Position numbers and translations under genes: made by a program. Source: Roseiarcus sp963820775 (lineage in GTDB: Bacteria > Pseudomonadota > Alphaproteobacteria > Rhizobiales > Beijerinckiaceae). From it: a stretch of DNA of 64,000 nucleotides. The DNA lies in contig CAWGBF010000015.1 in NCBI GenBank assembly GCA_963820775.1, forward strand, positions 186,001 through 250,000, written 5' to 3'. Under the pieces are notes generated by a model. The model was not told the DNA's origin. It searched no databases and saw nothing but the letters and a program-made list of their open reading frames with translations. Each line of letters begins with the position of its first letter. Position 1 is the stretch's first letter. Below are positions 45,960-54,512 of the stretch, piece by piece.

Positions 45960-46817
45960 ATGACGCAATTCGACAAATTCGCCTTCACTCGACGCGGCGC
46001 GCTCAAAGCGGGGTTGGCCGGAATTGCCGCTTCGGGCGCTATGTTCGGTGTGACGGGCGCCGCCTTCGCCGACGATACGTTGGCGGAAATCAAGAAGCGC
46101 GGCGTGCTCTCGACCGCGACCGAGATGCAGTTCCCGCCGTTCGATATCTCCGACAATGGAACCTACAAGGGGCTCGACCGCGATCTCATCGACGCCGTCG
46201 GCAAGGAGATCGGGCTCAAGGTCACTTATCTCGATCTGCCGTGGACCAGCGTTCTGCCGGGGCTGGAAGCAAAGAAGTTCGATCTTTGCATCGCGCCGGT
46301 GACCATCACCAAGGAGCGCATGAAGCATTACGCTTTCACGGTGCCGATCGCCGACGCGACCGCCGCGCTGATGAAGCGCGCCGACGACAAAAGCATCATG
46401 AAGCCCGAGGACATCGCCGGCAGGACAGTCGGGGGCCAGAAGGGCACCTCGCAGGTGGCGCAACTCAAGGAATTCGCTGCCAAGCTGCCGAAGCCGGTCG
46501 AGGTCAAGGAATATGTCGACAACAACCAGGCTGCGGCGGACCTTGCCGCCGGGCGCATCGACGCGACGGTCAACTCGCTGCCGAACCTCGCTTACGCCGC
46601 CCAGCAACGTTCCGACACGTTTGCGGTGGTGACGCCGCCGTTCGGCCAGCCGACCTATTTCTCCTGGGTCGGGCGGCTCGACGACAAGACCCTGATCGAC
46701 GCCATCAACGCGGCAATCCTCAAGGTCACGGCGGACGGGACGATGGCGAAGATCCAGAAGACCTGGTTCGGTCAGACGATGGACCTGCCGAAGACGGTGC
46801 CCGAGCCCTCCATCTGA
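45960..46817 (+). CDS. Amino-acid-type ABC transporter substrate-binding protein
   Basis: 285 aa. An N-terminal twin-Arg signal (FTRRGALKAGLAGIAASGAMF) suggests Tat export. The mature part is a PBP type 2 fold: IKKRGVLSTATEMQFPPFDISDNGTYKGLDRDLIDAV, LCIAPVTITKERMKHYAFTVPI, GQKGTSQ, AGRIDATVNSLPN. It binds a polar amino acid or related solute in the periplasm and delivers it to the permeases encoded downstream. Its position opposite the oxidase/lactonase genes hints that the solute could be an organic acid. Confidence 0.88.
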   Translation: MTQFDKFAFTRRGALKAGLAGIAASGAMFGVTGAAFADDTLAEIKKRGVLSTATEMQFPPFDISDNGTYKGLDRDLIDAVGKEIGLKVTYLDLPWTSVLPGLEAKKFDLCIAPVTITKERMKHYAFTVPIADATAALMKRADDKSIMKPEDIAGRTVGGQKGTSQVAQLKEFAAKLPKPVEVKEYVDNNQAAADLAAGRIDATVNSLPNLAYAAQQRSDTFAVVTPPFGQPTYFSWVGRLDDKTLIDAINAAILKVTADGTMAKIQKTWFGQTMDLPKTVPEPSI

Positions 46818-46850
46818 CGGCCGTTCAAACGGAGGGGCAACTGGAATCTC

Positions 46851-46967
46851 CATCCTTCGAGACGCGCCGCTCGCGGCGCTCCTCAGGATGAGGGTTTGTT
46901 CCGGCGCGGCGTCCGCCGCCTCCTCGTCCTGAGCAGCGACCCGCCGCGTCGCGTGTCGAAGGACATG
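46851..46967. repeat. Pair of palindromic intergenic repeats
   Basis: Unit 1 (46851-46893: CATCCTTCGAGACGCG to GCTCCTCAGGATGAGG) and unit 2 (46922-46967) are inverted versions of each other. The CCTTCGAGACGC/CCTCAGGATGAG pattern is a well-known dispersed repeat in Hyphomicrobiales genomes. It sits between the binding-protein and permease genes and may form an mRNA hairpin that lowers downstream expression. Confidence 0.75.
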
Positions 46968-47011
46968 ACCGAGGGATCCGATGCGCCGCCGATTGGATCG
47001 GCCGGCGCCTG

Positions 47012-47668
47012 ATGAAACCCGAGGTCATCCTCCATTCGTTCGGCTACCTCATGCAGGCGGCGGTGACCACGGTCGCCGTATCCTTCGCCGGCATCGTATT
47101 CGGCTTTGCGATCGGCTCTTTTATCTGCGTCGCGCGCGTTTCACTGCGCCCATCGCTCAAGCGTGTCGGCGGAGCCTATGTCAGCGTCTTTCGCGGCGTT
47201 CCGCTGCTCGTGCAACTCCTGTTCATCTACTATTTTCTGGCCGAATACGGGCTCGACGTGCCGGCGATCGTGGCGGCGGTCGGCGCGCTTGCGCTGTCGT
47301 CGGCGGCCTACCAGGCGGAGATTCTGCGCGGCGCGCTTAACGCCGTGCCGCGCGGGCAGAGCGAGGCGGCGACGGCGCTCGGCTTCTCTGGCCTCGACAT
47401 CTGGCGGCGTATTCTTCTGCCCGAGGCGCTGAGGATTTCGACCCCGCCGCTCATCAACGAATTCATCCTCTTGATCAAGGCCTCGTCGCTCGTTTCGGTG
47501 GTCGGCATCGCCGAACTCACGCGCGTCAGCATGAACATCGCCACTCAGACCTATCGGCCGCTCGAGGCTTACGTTGGCGGGGGCCTGTTCTATCTCGCGA
47601 TCAACCTTTGCCTCGCGGGATTCGGCGCGCTCGCGGAGCGACGCCTGGCCGAGGCGGGCGCGCGATGA
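47012..47668 (+). CDS. Polar amino-acid ABC permease, first subunit
   Basis: 218 aa HisM/GlnP-type permease with five helices. The EAA loop reads GQSEAATALGFSGLDIWRRILLPEALR, and VFRGVPLLVQLLFIYY is the standard second-helix motif. It pairs with the next permease to form the membrane channel. The ATG is 43 bp after the repeat pair; the stop overlaps the next start (ATGA). Confidence 0.9.
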   Translation: MKPEVILHSFGYLMQAAVTTVAVSFAGIVFGFAIGSFICVARVSLRPSLKRVGGAYVSVFRGVPLLVQLLFIYYFLAEYGLDVPAIVAAVGALALSSAAYQAEILRGALNAVPRGQSEAATALGFSGLDIWRRILLPEALRISTPPLINEFILLIKASSLVSVVGIAELTRVSMNIATQTYRPLEAYVGGGLFYLAINLCLAGFGALAERRLAEAGAR

Positions 47669-48333
47669 GCCTCGATCTGCTCATGCGCTACGCCCCCTCG
47701 CTCTTGAGCGGCTTTGCCGTCACCATCCTGTGCTGGGGCGCGGGGAGCGCGTTCGGCCTCGTCCTGGGGTTCGCGATCACGCTCCTCAATCGGCTGCGAA
47801 TCCCGCCGCTCAACTGGCTCATCAGGGGGTCGATCGAGCTGTTCCGCGGCACGCCGTTCCTGGTGCAGCTCTTTCTTATATACGCCGGCGGGCCCTCGAT
47901 CGGGCTCAGGCTCAGCGCGACCGCGGCCGGAATCCTGGGCCTTGCGCTCTACTCGTCGGCCTATTTCGCCGAGATCTTTCGTGCCGGCTTCGCCGCGGTG
48001 CCGGTTGGCCAGGTCGAAGCGGCGGTCAGCGTCGGCATGGCGCCGTTCGATACGATGGTGCGGGTGATGCTGCCAGGGGCGCTCATCGCCGCGGTTCCGT
48101 CGATCGTCAACATGCTCATCATCCTGTCGAAGGAAACCGTGGTACTGTCGATCATCACTGTGCCCGAGCTCATGTATCAGGTGCAGACGATGGCGGCGGA
48201 GACGTTCACGGCGTTCGACGCGATCTTCGCCATGGCGATTTTCTACTGGCTCCTTGTCGAAGCGGTGTCGCGGTTGGGCGGCCGGCTCGAAGCTCGAGTG
48301 ACGGCGTTTCTGGCGCACGAGGCGCGAGCGTGA
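47665..48333 (+). CDS. Polar amino-acid ABC permease, second subunit
   Basis: 222 aa, MSLDLLMRYAPSLLSGFAVTILCWG..., the same fold as the first permease: LFRGTPFLVQLFLIYAGG and the EAA loop GQVEAAVSVGMAPFDTMVRVMLPGALI. ATG 47665 is chosen for the 4-bp overlap with the upstream gene; earlier in-frame codons lie inside that gene. Translationally coupled on both sides. Confidence 0.9.
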   Translation: MSLDLLMRYAPSLLSGFAVTILCWGAGSAFGLVLGFAITLLNRLRIPPLNWLIRGSIELFRGTPFLVQLFLIYAGGPSIGLRLSATAAGILGLALYSSAYFAEIFRAGFAAVPVGQVEAAVSVGMAPFDTMVRVMLPGALIAAVPSIVNMLIILSKETVVLSIITVPELMYQVQTMAAETFTAFDAIFAMAIFYWLLVEAVSRLGGRLEARVTAFLAHEARA

Positions 48334-49112
48334 GTGCGCCGATGATCGAGCTGGCTAAGGTCAGCAAGAGCTTCGGCGCGCACCAGGTGTTGCGCGACGT
48401 GGACCTTTCGGTCGGGCGGTCGGAGGTCGTTTGCCTGATCGGGCCGAGCGGATCGGGCAAGAGCACGCTGCTCAGGTGCGTGAACTTCCTCGAGCCCTAT
48501 GATTCCGGCGACCTGCGCATCGACGGCCGGTTGATCGGCTATGAGGACGCGGCTGATGGAACGCGCCGCCCGATGGCGTCGCGAGCCTTGCGCGAGATGC
48601 GGCGCGAGATCGGCATGGTGTTCCAGCACTTCAATCTCTGGCCGCACATGACGGCGCTCAACAATGTCGCCGAGCCGCTCCGGCGCGTGCGCGGCCTTCA
48701 GGCCCGCGAGGCCGCCGAGCGTGCAATGGCGATGCTGACCCGGGTCGGGCTCGCCGCCAAGGCCGACGCCTATCCGTCACGTCTCTCGGGCGGCCAGCAG
48801 CAGCGCGTCGCCATCGCGCGAGCGCTCGCAATGCAGCCGCGCCTCATGCTGTTCGATGAGCCAACCTCGGCGCTCGATCCCGAGCTGGTCGGCGAAGTGC
48901 TGGAGGTGATGAAGAGCCTCGCCGCCGAAGGCATGACGATGCTCATCGTCACTCATGAGATGGGCTTCGCCGCCCACGTCGCCGACCGCATCGCCTTCAT
49001 CGACGAGGGCCGCATCATCGACGAGGGCCCGCCGCGCCGCGTGTTCCACGAGAGCCCGGAACCGCGGGTGCGGCAATTCTTGCAGACCTATCACGACCGC
49101 AACAGCTTCTGA
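48330..49112 (+). CDS. Polar amino-acid ABC transporter ATPase
   Basis: 260 aa with Walker A GPSGSGKST, Q-loop MVFQHFNLWPHM, signature LSGGQQQRVAIARAL, Walker B LMLFDEPTSALDPE and H-loop IVTHEMGFA. The start may be GTG 48330 (GTGA overlap with the permease) or ATG 48342. It powers uptake with the two permeases. Its final 29 codons (GPPRRVFHE to HDRNSF-stop) occur again exactly 550 bp downstream. Confidence 0.92.
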   Translation: MSAPMIELAKVSKSFGAHQVLRDVDLSVGRSEVVCLIGPSGSGKSTLLRCVNFLEPYDSGDLRIDGRLIGYEDAADGTRRPMASRALREMRREIGMVFQHFNLWPHMTALNNVAEPLRRVRGLQAREAAERAMAMLTRVGLAAKADAYPSRLSGGQQQRVAIARALAMQPRLMLFDEPTSALDPELVGEVLEVMKSLAAEGMTMLIVTHEMGFAAHVADRIAFIDEGRIIDEGPPRRVFHESPEPRVRQFLQTYHDRNSF

Positions 49113-49261
49113 AGGACGGCCGACTTCGCCCGGCGGAGGGAAAGGTCCCTGCATTGTCGCGGTCATCGATCACCCACCGATTCGCTTCTACACATCCGGC
49201 CGCGCATTTCGACGACAATGAACGGTAGAAGTGATTCCGCATGGTCTTTTAGGGCTTTCCG

Positions 49262-49522
49262 ATGCTGGAACACATCAAACGATCGATAGTTGGTCTATGC
49301 AGCCTTGACGGCGAGGAGTTTCAAGTTGCGGTCCGGATCGCCCACAATAATCTAAAGGACCAGAAAGAGATTTTCGACCAATTTGTCAGTGAAGCAGCAT
49401 CGGCGAGAATACTCGAATGCTCATATTTACATCTGCTCTTCGCGCAAATGATTGTTTCAGAATTGAACGCGGAAAACGACCGTCGCTGCGGATTGGCAAA
49501 TAAGCACCGGAAGATGGCATGA
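49262..49522 (+). CDS. AT-rich hypothetical ORF between the ATPase tail copies
   Basis: 86 aa, MLEHIKRSIVGLCSLDGEEFQ..., mostly helical. Codon use is clearly AT-richer than the neighbours, as in the peptidase gene after nrdJ. From about 49480 another frame reads on plausibly (DWQISTGRWHEFFEYMLAENPGNLNRL), so the original gene may have been longer and is now frameshifted. Family not recognised. Weak ribosome-binding site. Confidence 0.45.
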   Translation: MLEHIKRSIVGLCSLDGEEFQVAVRIAHNNLKDQKEIFDQFVSEAASARILECSYLHLLFAQMIVSELNAENDRRCGLANKHRKMA

Positions 49523-49574
49523 GTTCTTCGAGTATATGCTAGCTGAGAATCCTGGAAACCTAAACAGGTTGTCG

Positions 49575-49662
49575 GGGTCCGCCGCGCAGCGTCTTCCACG
49601 AAAGCCCTGAGCCCCGGGTGCGGCAATTCTTGCAGACCTATCACGACCGCAGCAGTTTTTGA
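49575..49662 (+). repeat. Duplicate of the ABC ATPase 3' end
   Basis: 88 bp encoding GPPRSVFHESPEPRVRQFLQTYHDRSSF-stop, aligned without gaps to 49025-49112. The block GGGTGCGGCAATTC through TATCACGACCGCA is identical; both flanks carry mostly synonymous changes. An in-frame stop (TAA at 49561) lies upstream, so it is not a gene by itself. Confidence 0.9.
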
Positions 49663-49674
49663 GGGAGGCGCGCT

Positions 49675-49690
49675 CTCCCTCGCGAGGGAG
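49675..49690. terminator. Perfect 16-bp palindrome between convergent genes
   Basis: CTCCCTCGCGAGGGAG lies 13 bp after the duplicated tail and 41 bp before the end of the convergent aldo/keto reductase gene. A hairpin could terminate from both sides, but no T-run follows. Confidence 0.4.
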
Positions 49691-49730
49691 GGCGTCTTGT
49701 GCGATGAGCGCGCGCCTCCTGGTGTGGCCC

Positions 49731-50762
49731 TCAGCTCCGCGCCGCCCTCTCATTGAGCATCGGAAAGTCGCGCTGATGCCAGACCGGATAGCTCGGGCGG
49801 AGGTCGCTCGCCGCGTCGAGCTTCGCCACCTGCTCGGGCGTCAGTTTCCAGCCGACGGCGCCGATATTCTCGAGCAATTGCTCTTCGTTGCGGGCGCCGA
49901 TGATGACGTTGGCGACAGTCGGACGGCGCAGAAGCCAATTGAGCGCGATTTGCGGAACCGTCTTGCCGGTCTCCTTGGCGACGCCATCGAGCGCATCGAC
50001 GATGGCGAACAGGCGCTTTTCGTCGTAGCGCGGCCCGGTTTCCGGAATGGTGTGCGCACGGGTGCCTGGCTGTGCCGGCTGCCCCCGCCGGATTTTACCC
50101 GTCAGCTTGCCCCAGCCGAGCGGGCTCCAGACGACCGCGCCGACGCCCTGATCGCGCCCGAGCTGCATCAGCTCCCATTCGTAGTCGCGATTGAGCAGCG
50201 AGTAGTAGGCCTGGTGCGCGACATAGCGAGCGTAGCCGTAGCGGTCTGACGCCGCGAGCGACTTCATGAGATGCCAGCCGGAGAAATTCGAGCCGCCGAT
50301 GTAACGGATCTTGCCGGCGCGTACGAGCTGATCGAGCGTGGACAGCGTCTCCTCGACCGGCGTGTTGTAGTCCTGCCCGTGGAGTTGCAGGAGGTCGATC
50401 GTGTCGACGCCAAGCCGCTTGAGCGAACCCTCGACCGCCTCCAAAAGATGCTGGCGGGATGAGCCGTAGTCATTCGGGCCGTCGCCCATCGGGAATGTCG
50501 CCTTGGTGGAAATGAGCAGGCGGTTGCGATTGCCCTTGATCGCCTCGCCCAGGATCTGCTCGGCGAGCCCGCGAGAATAGACGTCAGCGCTGTCGAACAT
50601 GCTCACCCCGTGGTCGAGGCACAGGTCGACGAGCCGGGACGCGCCGGCGGCGTCAGTCGATCCCCAAGCCTTGAAGAAGTCGTTGCCGCCGCCGAAAGTG
50701 CCGGTGCCAAAACTCAGCGCCGGCACACGGAGGCCGGAATGGCCGAGACGGTTATAGTCCAT
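49731..50762 (-). CDS. Aldo/keto reductase
   Basis: 343 aa TIM-barrel oxidoreductase. The catalytic tetrad is visible as Asp and Tyr in FDSADVYSRG, Lys in LISTKATFP and His in LLQLHGQDYNTP. C-terminal NADPH-site segment VIIGARNEEQLLENIGA. It reduces carbonyls with NADPH. Monocistronic; substrate unknown. ATG 50762 is preceded by CAGGAGG. Confidence 0.9.
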   Translation of the reverse strand: MDYNRLGHSGLRVPALSFGTGTFGGGNDFFKAWGSTDAAGASRLVDLCLDHGVSMFDSADVYSRGLAEQILGEAIKGNRNRLLISTKATFPMGDGPNDYGSSRQHLLEAVEGSLKRLGVDTIDLLQLHGQDYNTPVEETLSTLDQLVRAGKIRYIGGSNFSGWHLMKSLAASDRYGYARYVAHQAYYSLLNRDYEWELMQLGRDQGVGAVVWSPLGWGKLTGKIRRGQPAQPGTRAHTIPETGPRYDEKRLFAIVDALDGVAKETGKTVPQIALNWLLRRPTVANVIIGARNEEQLLENIGAVGWKLTPEQVAKLDAASDLRPSYPVWHQRDFPMLNERAARS

Positions 50763-51089
50763 GCATACCTCCTGTTCGACGGCGCCGTGCGTCGCACCGC
50801 GTGTTCGCGCGAGACAATATACGGGCGACGACCGTCACGCCGCCCATGCGAACTCATCTGACGGCCTGGGAATCGTCCGTCATTGGCGTCAGCAAACGTG
50901 CGCATGAGTGTCGCGGGCGCATCGATATCGCATGCGCCCCATGTTTTGAAGACACGCGTGCGTGACCATTCCTTCAGGGAAGAGCGCCGAGGATGGCTCT
51001 TAGCGGCTCGCCGTTCCATCGGCCCTAAAATATCTCAACTGGAACAGAGAGCGCACATCCGGCGTTCCGGGGAAAATGAGGGTGCGCCC
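50763..51089. other. Gap upstream of topoisomerase IB
   Basis: 327 bp between divergent genes. The topoisomerase frame is open back to 50883, but the codons before 51090 look non-coding. No recognised site. Confidence 0.4.
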
Positions 51090-52142
51090 ATGCTCGATTC
51101 CGAGATCCGCATTTCCATCGACGTAGCCATGCCGGCGCCGCCCGGCCTGCGCTACGTGTACGACGACGGACCGGCAATCCGGCGCAGGCGGGCGGGCAAG
51201 GGCTTTGTCTATTTCGACGCGAAGGGCAGGCGGGTCGCGAACGCGAACACGTTAAAGCGCATACGCTCGCTGGTCATCCCGCCGGCCTGGACCGACGTCT
51301 GGATCTGCGCGGCCGCGGACGGTCACATCCAGGCGACCGGGCGCGACGCTAAAAAGCGCAAGCAGTACAAGTATCACGCCGAATACCGCGAGACGCGGGA
51401 GCAATCGAAATACGAGCACCTGTTTGCGTTCGCCGCGGCGCTGCCGACGATCAGGGCGAAGGTCGCCGAACACATGAGCCTGCGCGGCCTGCCGCGCGAG
51501 AAGGTTTTGGCGACGGTGGTGCATCTCCTGGAGAGGACGTTGATCCGCGTCGGCAATGACGAATACGCGCGAACCAATCGGAGCTATGGACTGACCACGC
51601 TCAAAAGCGACCATGTCGCGGTCGAAGGCTCTGAAGTTCGTTTTCAGTTCACCGGCAAGAGCGGCAAGCAATGGTCGCTTGCGATGCGCGACCGGCGCGT
51701 GGCCCGGATCGTTCGGGCCTGTCAGGAGTTGCCTGGACAGGATCTGCTGCAATATTTCGACGAGGAGAAGGCGCTGCACGCTGTCTCCTCCGGCGACGTC
51801 AACGCCTACCTCAGAGAGATCGCCGGCGGCGACATCACCGCCAAGGATTTTCGCACCTGGGCGGGGACCATGTTGATGGCGCGCTATCTCTCGGCCTCCG
51901 ATCCATTCACGAGCGCGACGCAGGCCAAGCGCGTGATGAGCGCCGCGGTCAAAAAAGTCGCCGCCGCTTTGGGAAACACGGCCGCCGTCTGCCGCAAGTC
52001 CTACATCCATCCGGCGATTTCGGACGCCTATCTCAGCGGCGCATTTGCGCTCGAGGTTTTGCAGGAGGGCTGCGCGCCGCTCCCGGCTGGGCTCAGGGCT
52101 GAGGAAGTCGCCGTCCTCGCGTTACTGAAGCCTTCACCCTAG
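51090..52142 (+). CDS. DNA topoisomerase IB (poxvirus-like)
   Basis: 350 aa from ATG 51090 with GAGGG upstream. N-terminal domain (PPGLRYVYDDGPAIRRRRAGKGFVYFD, IPPAWTDVWICAAADGHIQATGRDAKKRKQY) and catalytic domain with RVGNDEYARTNRSYGLTTLKSDHV and the active-site Tyr in CRKSYIHPAI. It relaxes supercoils by nicking one strand through a 3'-phosphotyrosine link. Many alphaproteobacteria carry such a gene as an accessory enzyme. Confidence 0.92.
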   Translation: MLDSEIRISIDVAMPAPPGLRYVYDDGPAIRRRRAGKGFVYFDAKGRRVANANTLKRIRSLVIPPAWTDVWICAAADGHIQATGRDAKKRKQYKYHAEYRETREQSKYEHLFAFAAALPTIRAKVAEHMSLRGLPREKVLATVVHLLERTLIRVGNDEYARTNRSYGLTTLKSDHVAVEGSEVRFQFTGKSGKQWSLAMRDRRVARIVRACQELPGQDLLQYFDEEKALHAVSSGDVNAYLREIAGGDITAKDFRTWAGTMLMARYLSASDPFTSATQAKRVMSAAVKKVAAALGNTAAVCRKSYIHPAISDAYLSGAFALEVLQEGCAPLPAGLRAEEVAVLALLKPSP

Positions 52143-52263
52143 CCTTTCCCAGAAGGAGCGCATGCCCGCACCCTGGCCCACTCCAGAAGGAGAGGGGAGC
52201 GCCGCCGCCTTTACTGAGCGCTCGCAGATGATAGGCTCTCGGCCCGCCGAAAGAGGACGCGCG

Positions 52264-52911
52264 ATGGCGAGTTTCAACGCGAAGACAATCTCCCACATCC
52301 ACCACGAGCTGCATTCGCACCTGCCCTCCGAGCCGGCTCTACGCACGAAGGCGCTGGAAAGCCTGCTCGCCGAGAAGAAGCTTATCGACCCGGCCGCGGT
52401 CGACGCCTGGATCGAAATGTATCGCGATGAGATCGGACCGAAGCGTGGCGCCACCGTCGTCGCCCGCGCCTGGCGCGACCCGGCGTTCAAGGCCCGCCTT
52501 TTGGCCGATGGGACCGCCGCGATCGACGAGTTTGGTTTCGCCGGCCATGCGACCGGCCATTTGCAGGCGGTCGAGAACACGACCGACGTGCACAACCTCG
52601 TCGTCTGCACGCTCTGCTCCTGCTATCCGTTCTCGATCCTGGGCCTGTCGCCATCCTGGTACAAGTCGAACGAATATCGCGCCCGCGTGGTGCGTGACCC
52701 ACGCGGCGTGCTCGAGGAGTTCGGCGTCAAGCTTGATGAGAAGACGCAAGTGCGGGTCTGGGACTCGACCTCAGAGCGGCGCTATCTCGTTGTGCCTGAG
52801 CGGCCGGAGGGGGTCGAAGACTGGGACGAGGCGGCGCTCGCCAAGCTCGTCACCCGCAATTCGATGATCGGCACGGAGCGCGATCTCTCCCCGGCGCGGG
52901 CGAGTGCCTGA
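52264..52911 (+). CDS. Nitrile hydratase alpha subunit, cobalt type
   Basis: 215 aa. The metal claw motif CTLCSCY is at residues 115-121 (Cys115, Cys118, Cys120, to be oxidised in part). CTLC rather than CSLC and the following Tyr indicate a non-corrin cobalt enzyme. It hydrates nitriles to amides in the cytoplasm. ATG 52264 follows AGAGGACGCG. Stop and start of alpha and beta overlap by 1 nt (TGATG). Confidence 0.92.
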   Translation: MASFNAKTISHIHHELHSHLPSEPALRTKALESLLAEKKLIDPAAVDAWIEMYRDEIGPKRGATVVARAWRDPAFKARLLADGTAAIDEFGFAGHATGHLQAVENTTDVHNLVVCTLCSCYPFSILGLSPSWYKSNEYRARVVRDPRGVLEEFGVKLDEKTQVRVWDSTSERRYLVVPERPEGVEDWDEAALAKLVTRNSMIGTERDLSPARASA

Positions 52912-53567
52912 TGGACGGCGTTCACGACCTCGGCGGACGCGAGGGCTTCGGCCCGATTGTCGGTAAGGCGGATGACAAGGTCATCCACGCCGAGTGGGAG
53001 ATCCGGGACTTCGCCATCAAGCAGTCGTCGGCCGCGGGCGTGAGCTGGACGATCGACTGGTTCCGCTATTGCCGCGAGCTCACTGGTCCCGTCGACTATC
53101 TGACCCGGCCATATTATGATCAATGGCTCACGACGGTTGTCGCCCAATTGGTCGACGAGGGCTATCTGACCCTCGATGAGATCAAGCGTGGGACTCCGGC
53201 CTTCACGCCGAAGCCCGGTCTTCCGCCGCAAACGCCAGCTGCCGCGCGCGCGTCCGTTAAGAACCCGAGGAGTTTCGCCGTCAGCGTCAATACGCCGCCG
53301 CGCTTCGCGTTGGGCGAGACGGTGCGGTGCCGGCTCGACGGCGGGGTTGGCCATACGCGTCTGCCTCAATATGTGCGGGGCAGGGCAGGGGAGATCCACG
53401 CCCATCACGGCGCCCATGTGCTGGCCGACGCGTCGGCGCGAGGCGAGAGGCGCGGCGAGCATCTGTATACCGTGAGCTTCGCTTCTTCAGACCTTTGGCC
53501 GGGAGCGAAGGGGAGAGCCGACCGCGTCTTTGTCGATCTCTGGGAGAGCTATCTTGGGCCCGCCTGA
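52911..53567 (+). CDS. Nitrile hydratase beta subunit
   Basis: 218 aa starting MDGVHDLGGREGFGPI, the family's standard N-terminus, with a C-terminal SH3-like domain (GETVRCR..., RLPQYVRGRAGEIHAHHGAHVLADASARG; FASSDLWPGAKG). It carries the Arg residues that hold the oxidised cysteines of the alpha claw. Order alpha-beta-accessory is typical of cobalt-type operons. Confidence 0.92.
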   Translation: MDGVHDLGGREGFGPIVGKADDKVIHAEWEIRDFAIKQSSAAGVSWTIDWFRYCRELTGPVDYLTRPYYDQWLTTVVAQLVDEGYLTLDEIKRGTPAFTPKPGLPPQTPAAARASVKNPRSFAVSVNTPPRFALGETVRCRLDGGVGHTRLPQYVRGRAGEIHAHHGAHVLADASARGERRGEHLYTVSFASSDLWPGAKGRADRVFVDLWESYLGPA

Positions 53568-53907
53568 CCTCGGCTTTCTCAAGGCCAAGGACGGCGAGCC
53601 GGCATTCGGCGAACCGTGGCACGCGCAAACGCTCGCAATGGCCGATCTCTTGGTCAAAAGCCGCGCGATCTCGTCCGCGCGCTGGGCCGAGACGCTCGGA
53701 GCCGAGATCAAGGCGCTCGAGGCTGCGCCCGACGATCGCGAAACGTATTTCCGCGCCGTGCTCGCGGCGCTCGAGCGGGTGCTCGCGGAAACCGGCGGCG
53801 TCACGCGCGCGGAGCTCGACGAGCGCGAACATCAATGGGAGCGCGCCTATTTGGCCACGCCGCACGGAAGGCCGGTCGAGCTCGCCGCAAGCGCCGAGCA
53901 AGACTAG
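53554..53907 (+). CDS. Nitrile hydratase accessory/activator protein
   Basis: About 117 aa. GEPAFGEPWHAQTLAMADLL and FRAVLAALERVLAETG are typical of the cobalt-type activator, which escorts cobalt-loaded alpha subunit into the enzyme by subunit swapping. The likely start is TTG 53554, 7 nt after GGGAG and overlapping the beta gene by 14 nt; another TTG at 53530 is possible. No amidase gene follows. Confidence 0.82.
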   Translation: MGPPDLGFLKAKDGEPAFGEPWHAQTLAMADLLVKSRAISSARWAETLGAEIKALEAAPDDRETYFRAVLAALERVLAETGGVTRAELDEREHQWERAYLATPHGRPVELAASAEQD

Positions 53908-53936
53908 CGGGTCTCAGCTGAGAGGCGTCTCGAGGT

Positions 53937-54449
53937 CTAGCCCGCGGCTAAACACCAGCCGCCGGACTCTCGCTCAAGTACTGTCGCGCGCAGGCCGAAC
54001 GGCTCCGGCGTGACGCCGCGGATCCAAAGCTCCATGCGCTCGACCTCGACCTCGAAAAAGATTGCGTTCGCGCGGTCGGTTTCGCTGGGAAAGTAGACGC
54101 CATAGGCGGCCTTCCAACGGTTGCGCGCCTCGGATGGGTCTTCGTGCAGTTCGGCCCTGCCGATCAGCGAGATGAAGGCGAGATCTGGATCGTGCTGAAA
54201 CAGGATCGTAACCTCCTTGGCGCGCCGCATGTCGGCCGCCTTGTGCGATCGGCCATCGGTGAGGAAGCGGATCCTCCAGGCGTCCTCGCCGGGATCGTTC
54301 AGCACCCGACCCATTGGCCTCACATGGGGAGGGCCGTCCTCGGTCGCGGTCGCCAGCCAGCAATACCGCGCGCTTCGCATCGTCCTGGCCGCGCCCTCCA
54401 GCAGGCGGCTCACATCAGTGGCGTCGGACTTGGCCTTCATCTCCAGCAT
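53937..54449 (-). CDS. Pyridoxamine 5'-phosphate oxidase-like flavin protein
   Basis: 170 aa split-barrel fold: ARYCWLATATEDGPPHVRPMG at the start, IRFLTDGRSHKAADMRRAKEVTILFQHD in the middle and AELHEDPSEARNRWKAAYGVYFP. This is the general-stress-protein-26-like branch of the superfamily, binding FMN, F420 or heme. Substrate unknown. Divergent from a TetR gene, its probable regulator. Confidence 0.85.
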   Translation of the reverse strand: MLEMKAKSDATDVSRLLEGAARTMRSARYCWLATATEDGPPHVRPMGRVLNDPGEDAWRIRFLTDGRSHKAADMRRAKEVTILFQHDPDLAFISLIGRAELHEDPSEARNRWKAAYGVYFPSETDRANAIFFEVEVERMELWIRGVTPEPFGLRATVLERESGGWCLAAG

Positions 54450-54512
54450 TGGAGCACCCTCCGTGTCCGCGCCCCCCGGCCTCGACAGCTATCAGATATT
54501 GACCATCACGTC

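Noticed and set aside
49575..49662. Duplicated ATPase tail as a separate small gene.
   Set aside because: A stop codon lies just upstream in frame and there is no start codon; it is a repeat, not a gene.
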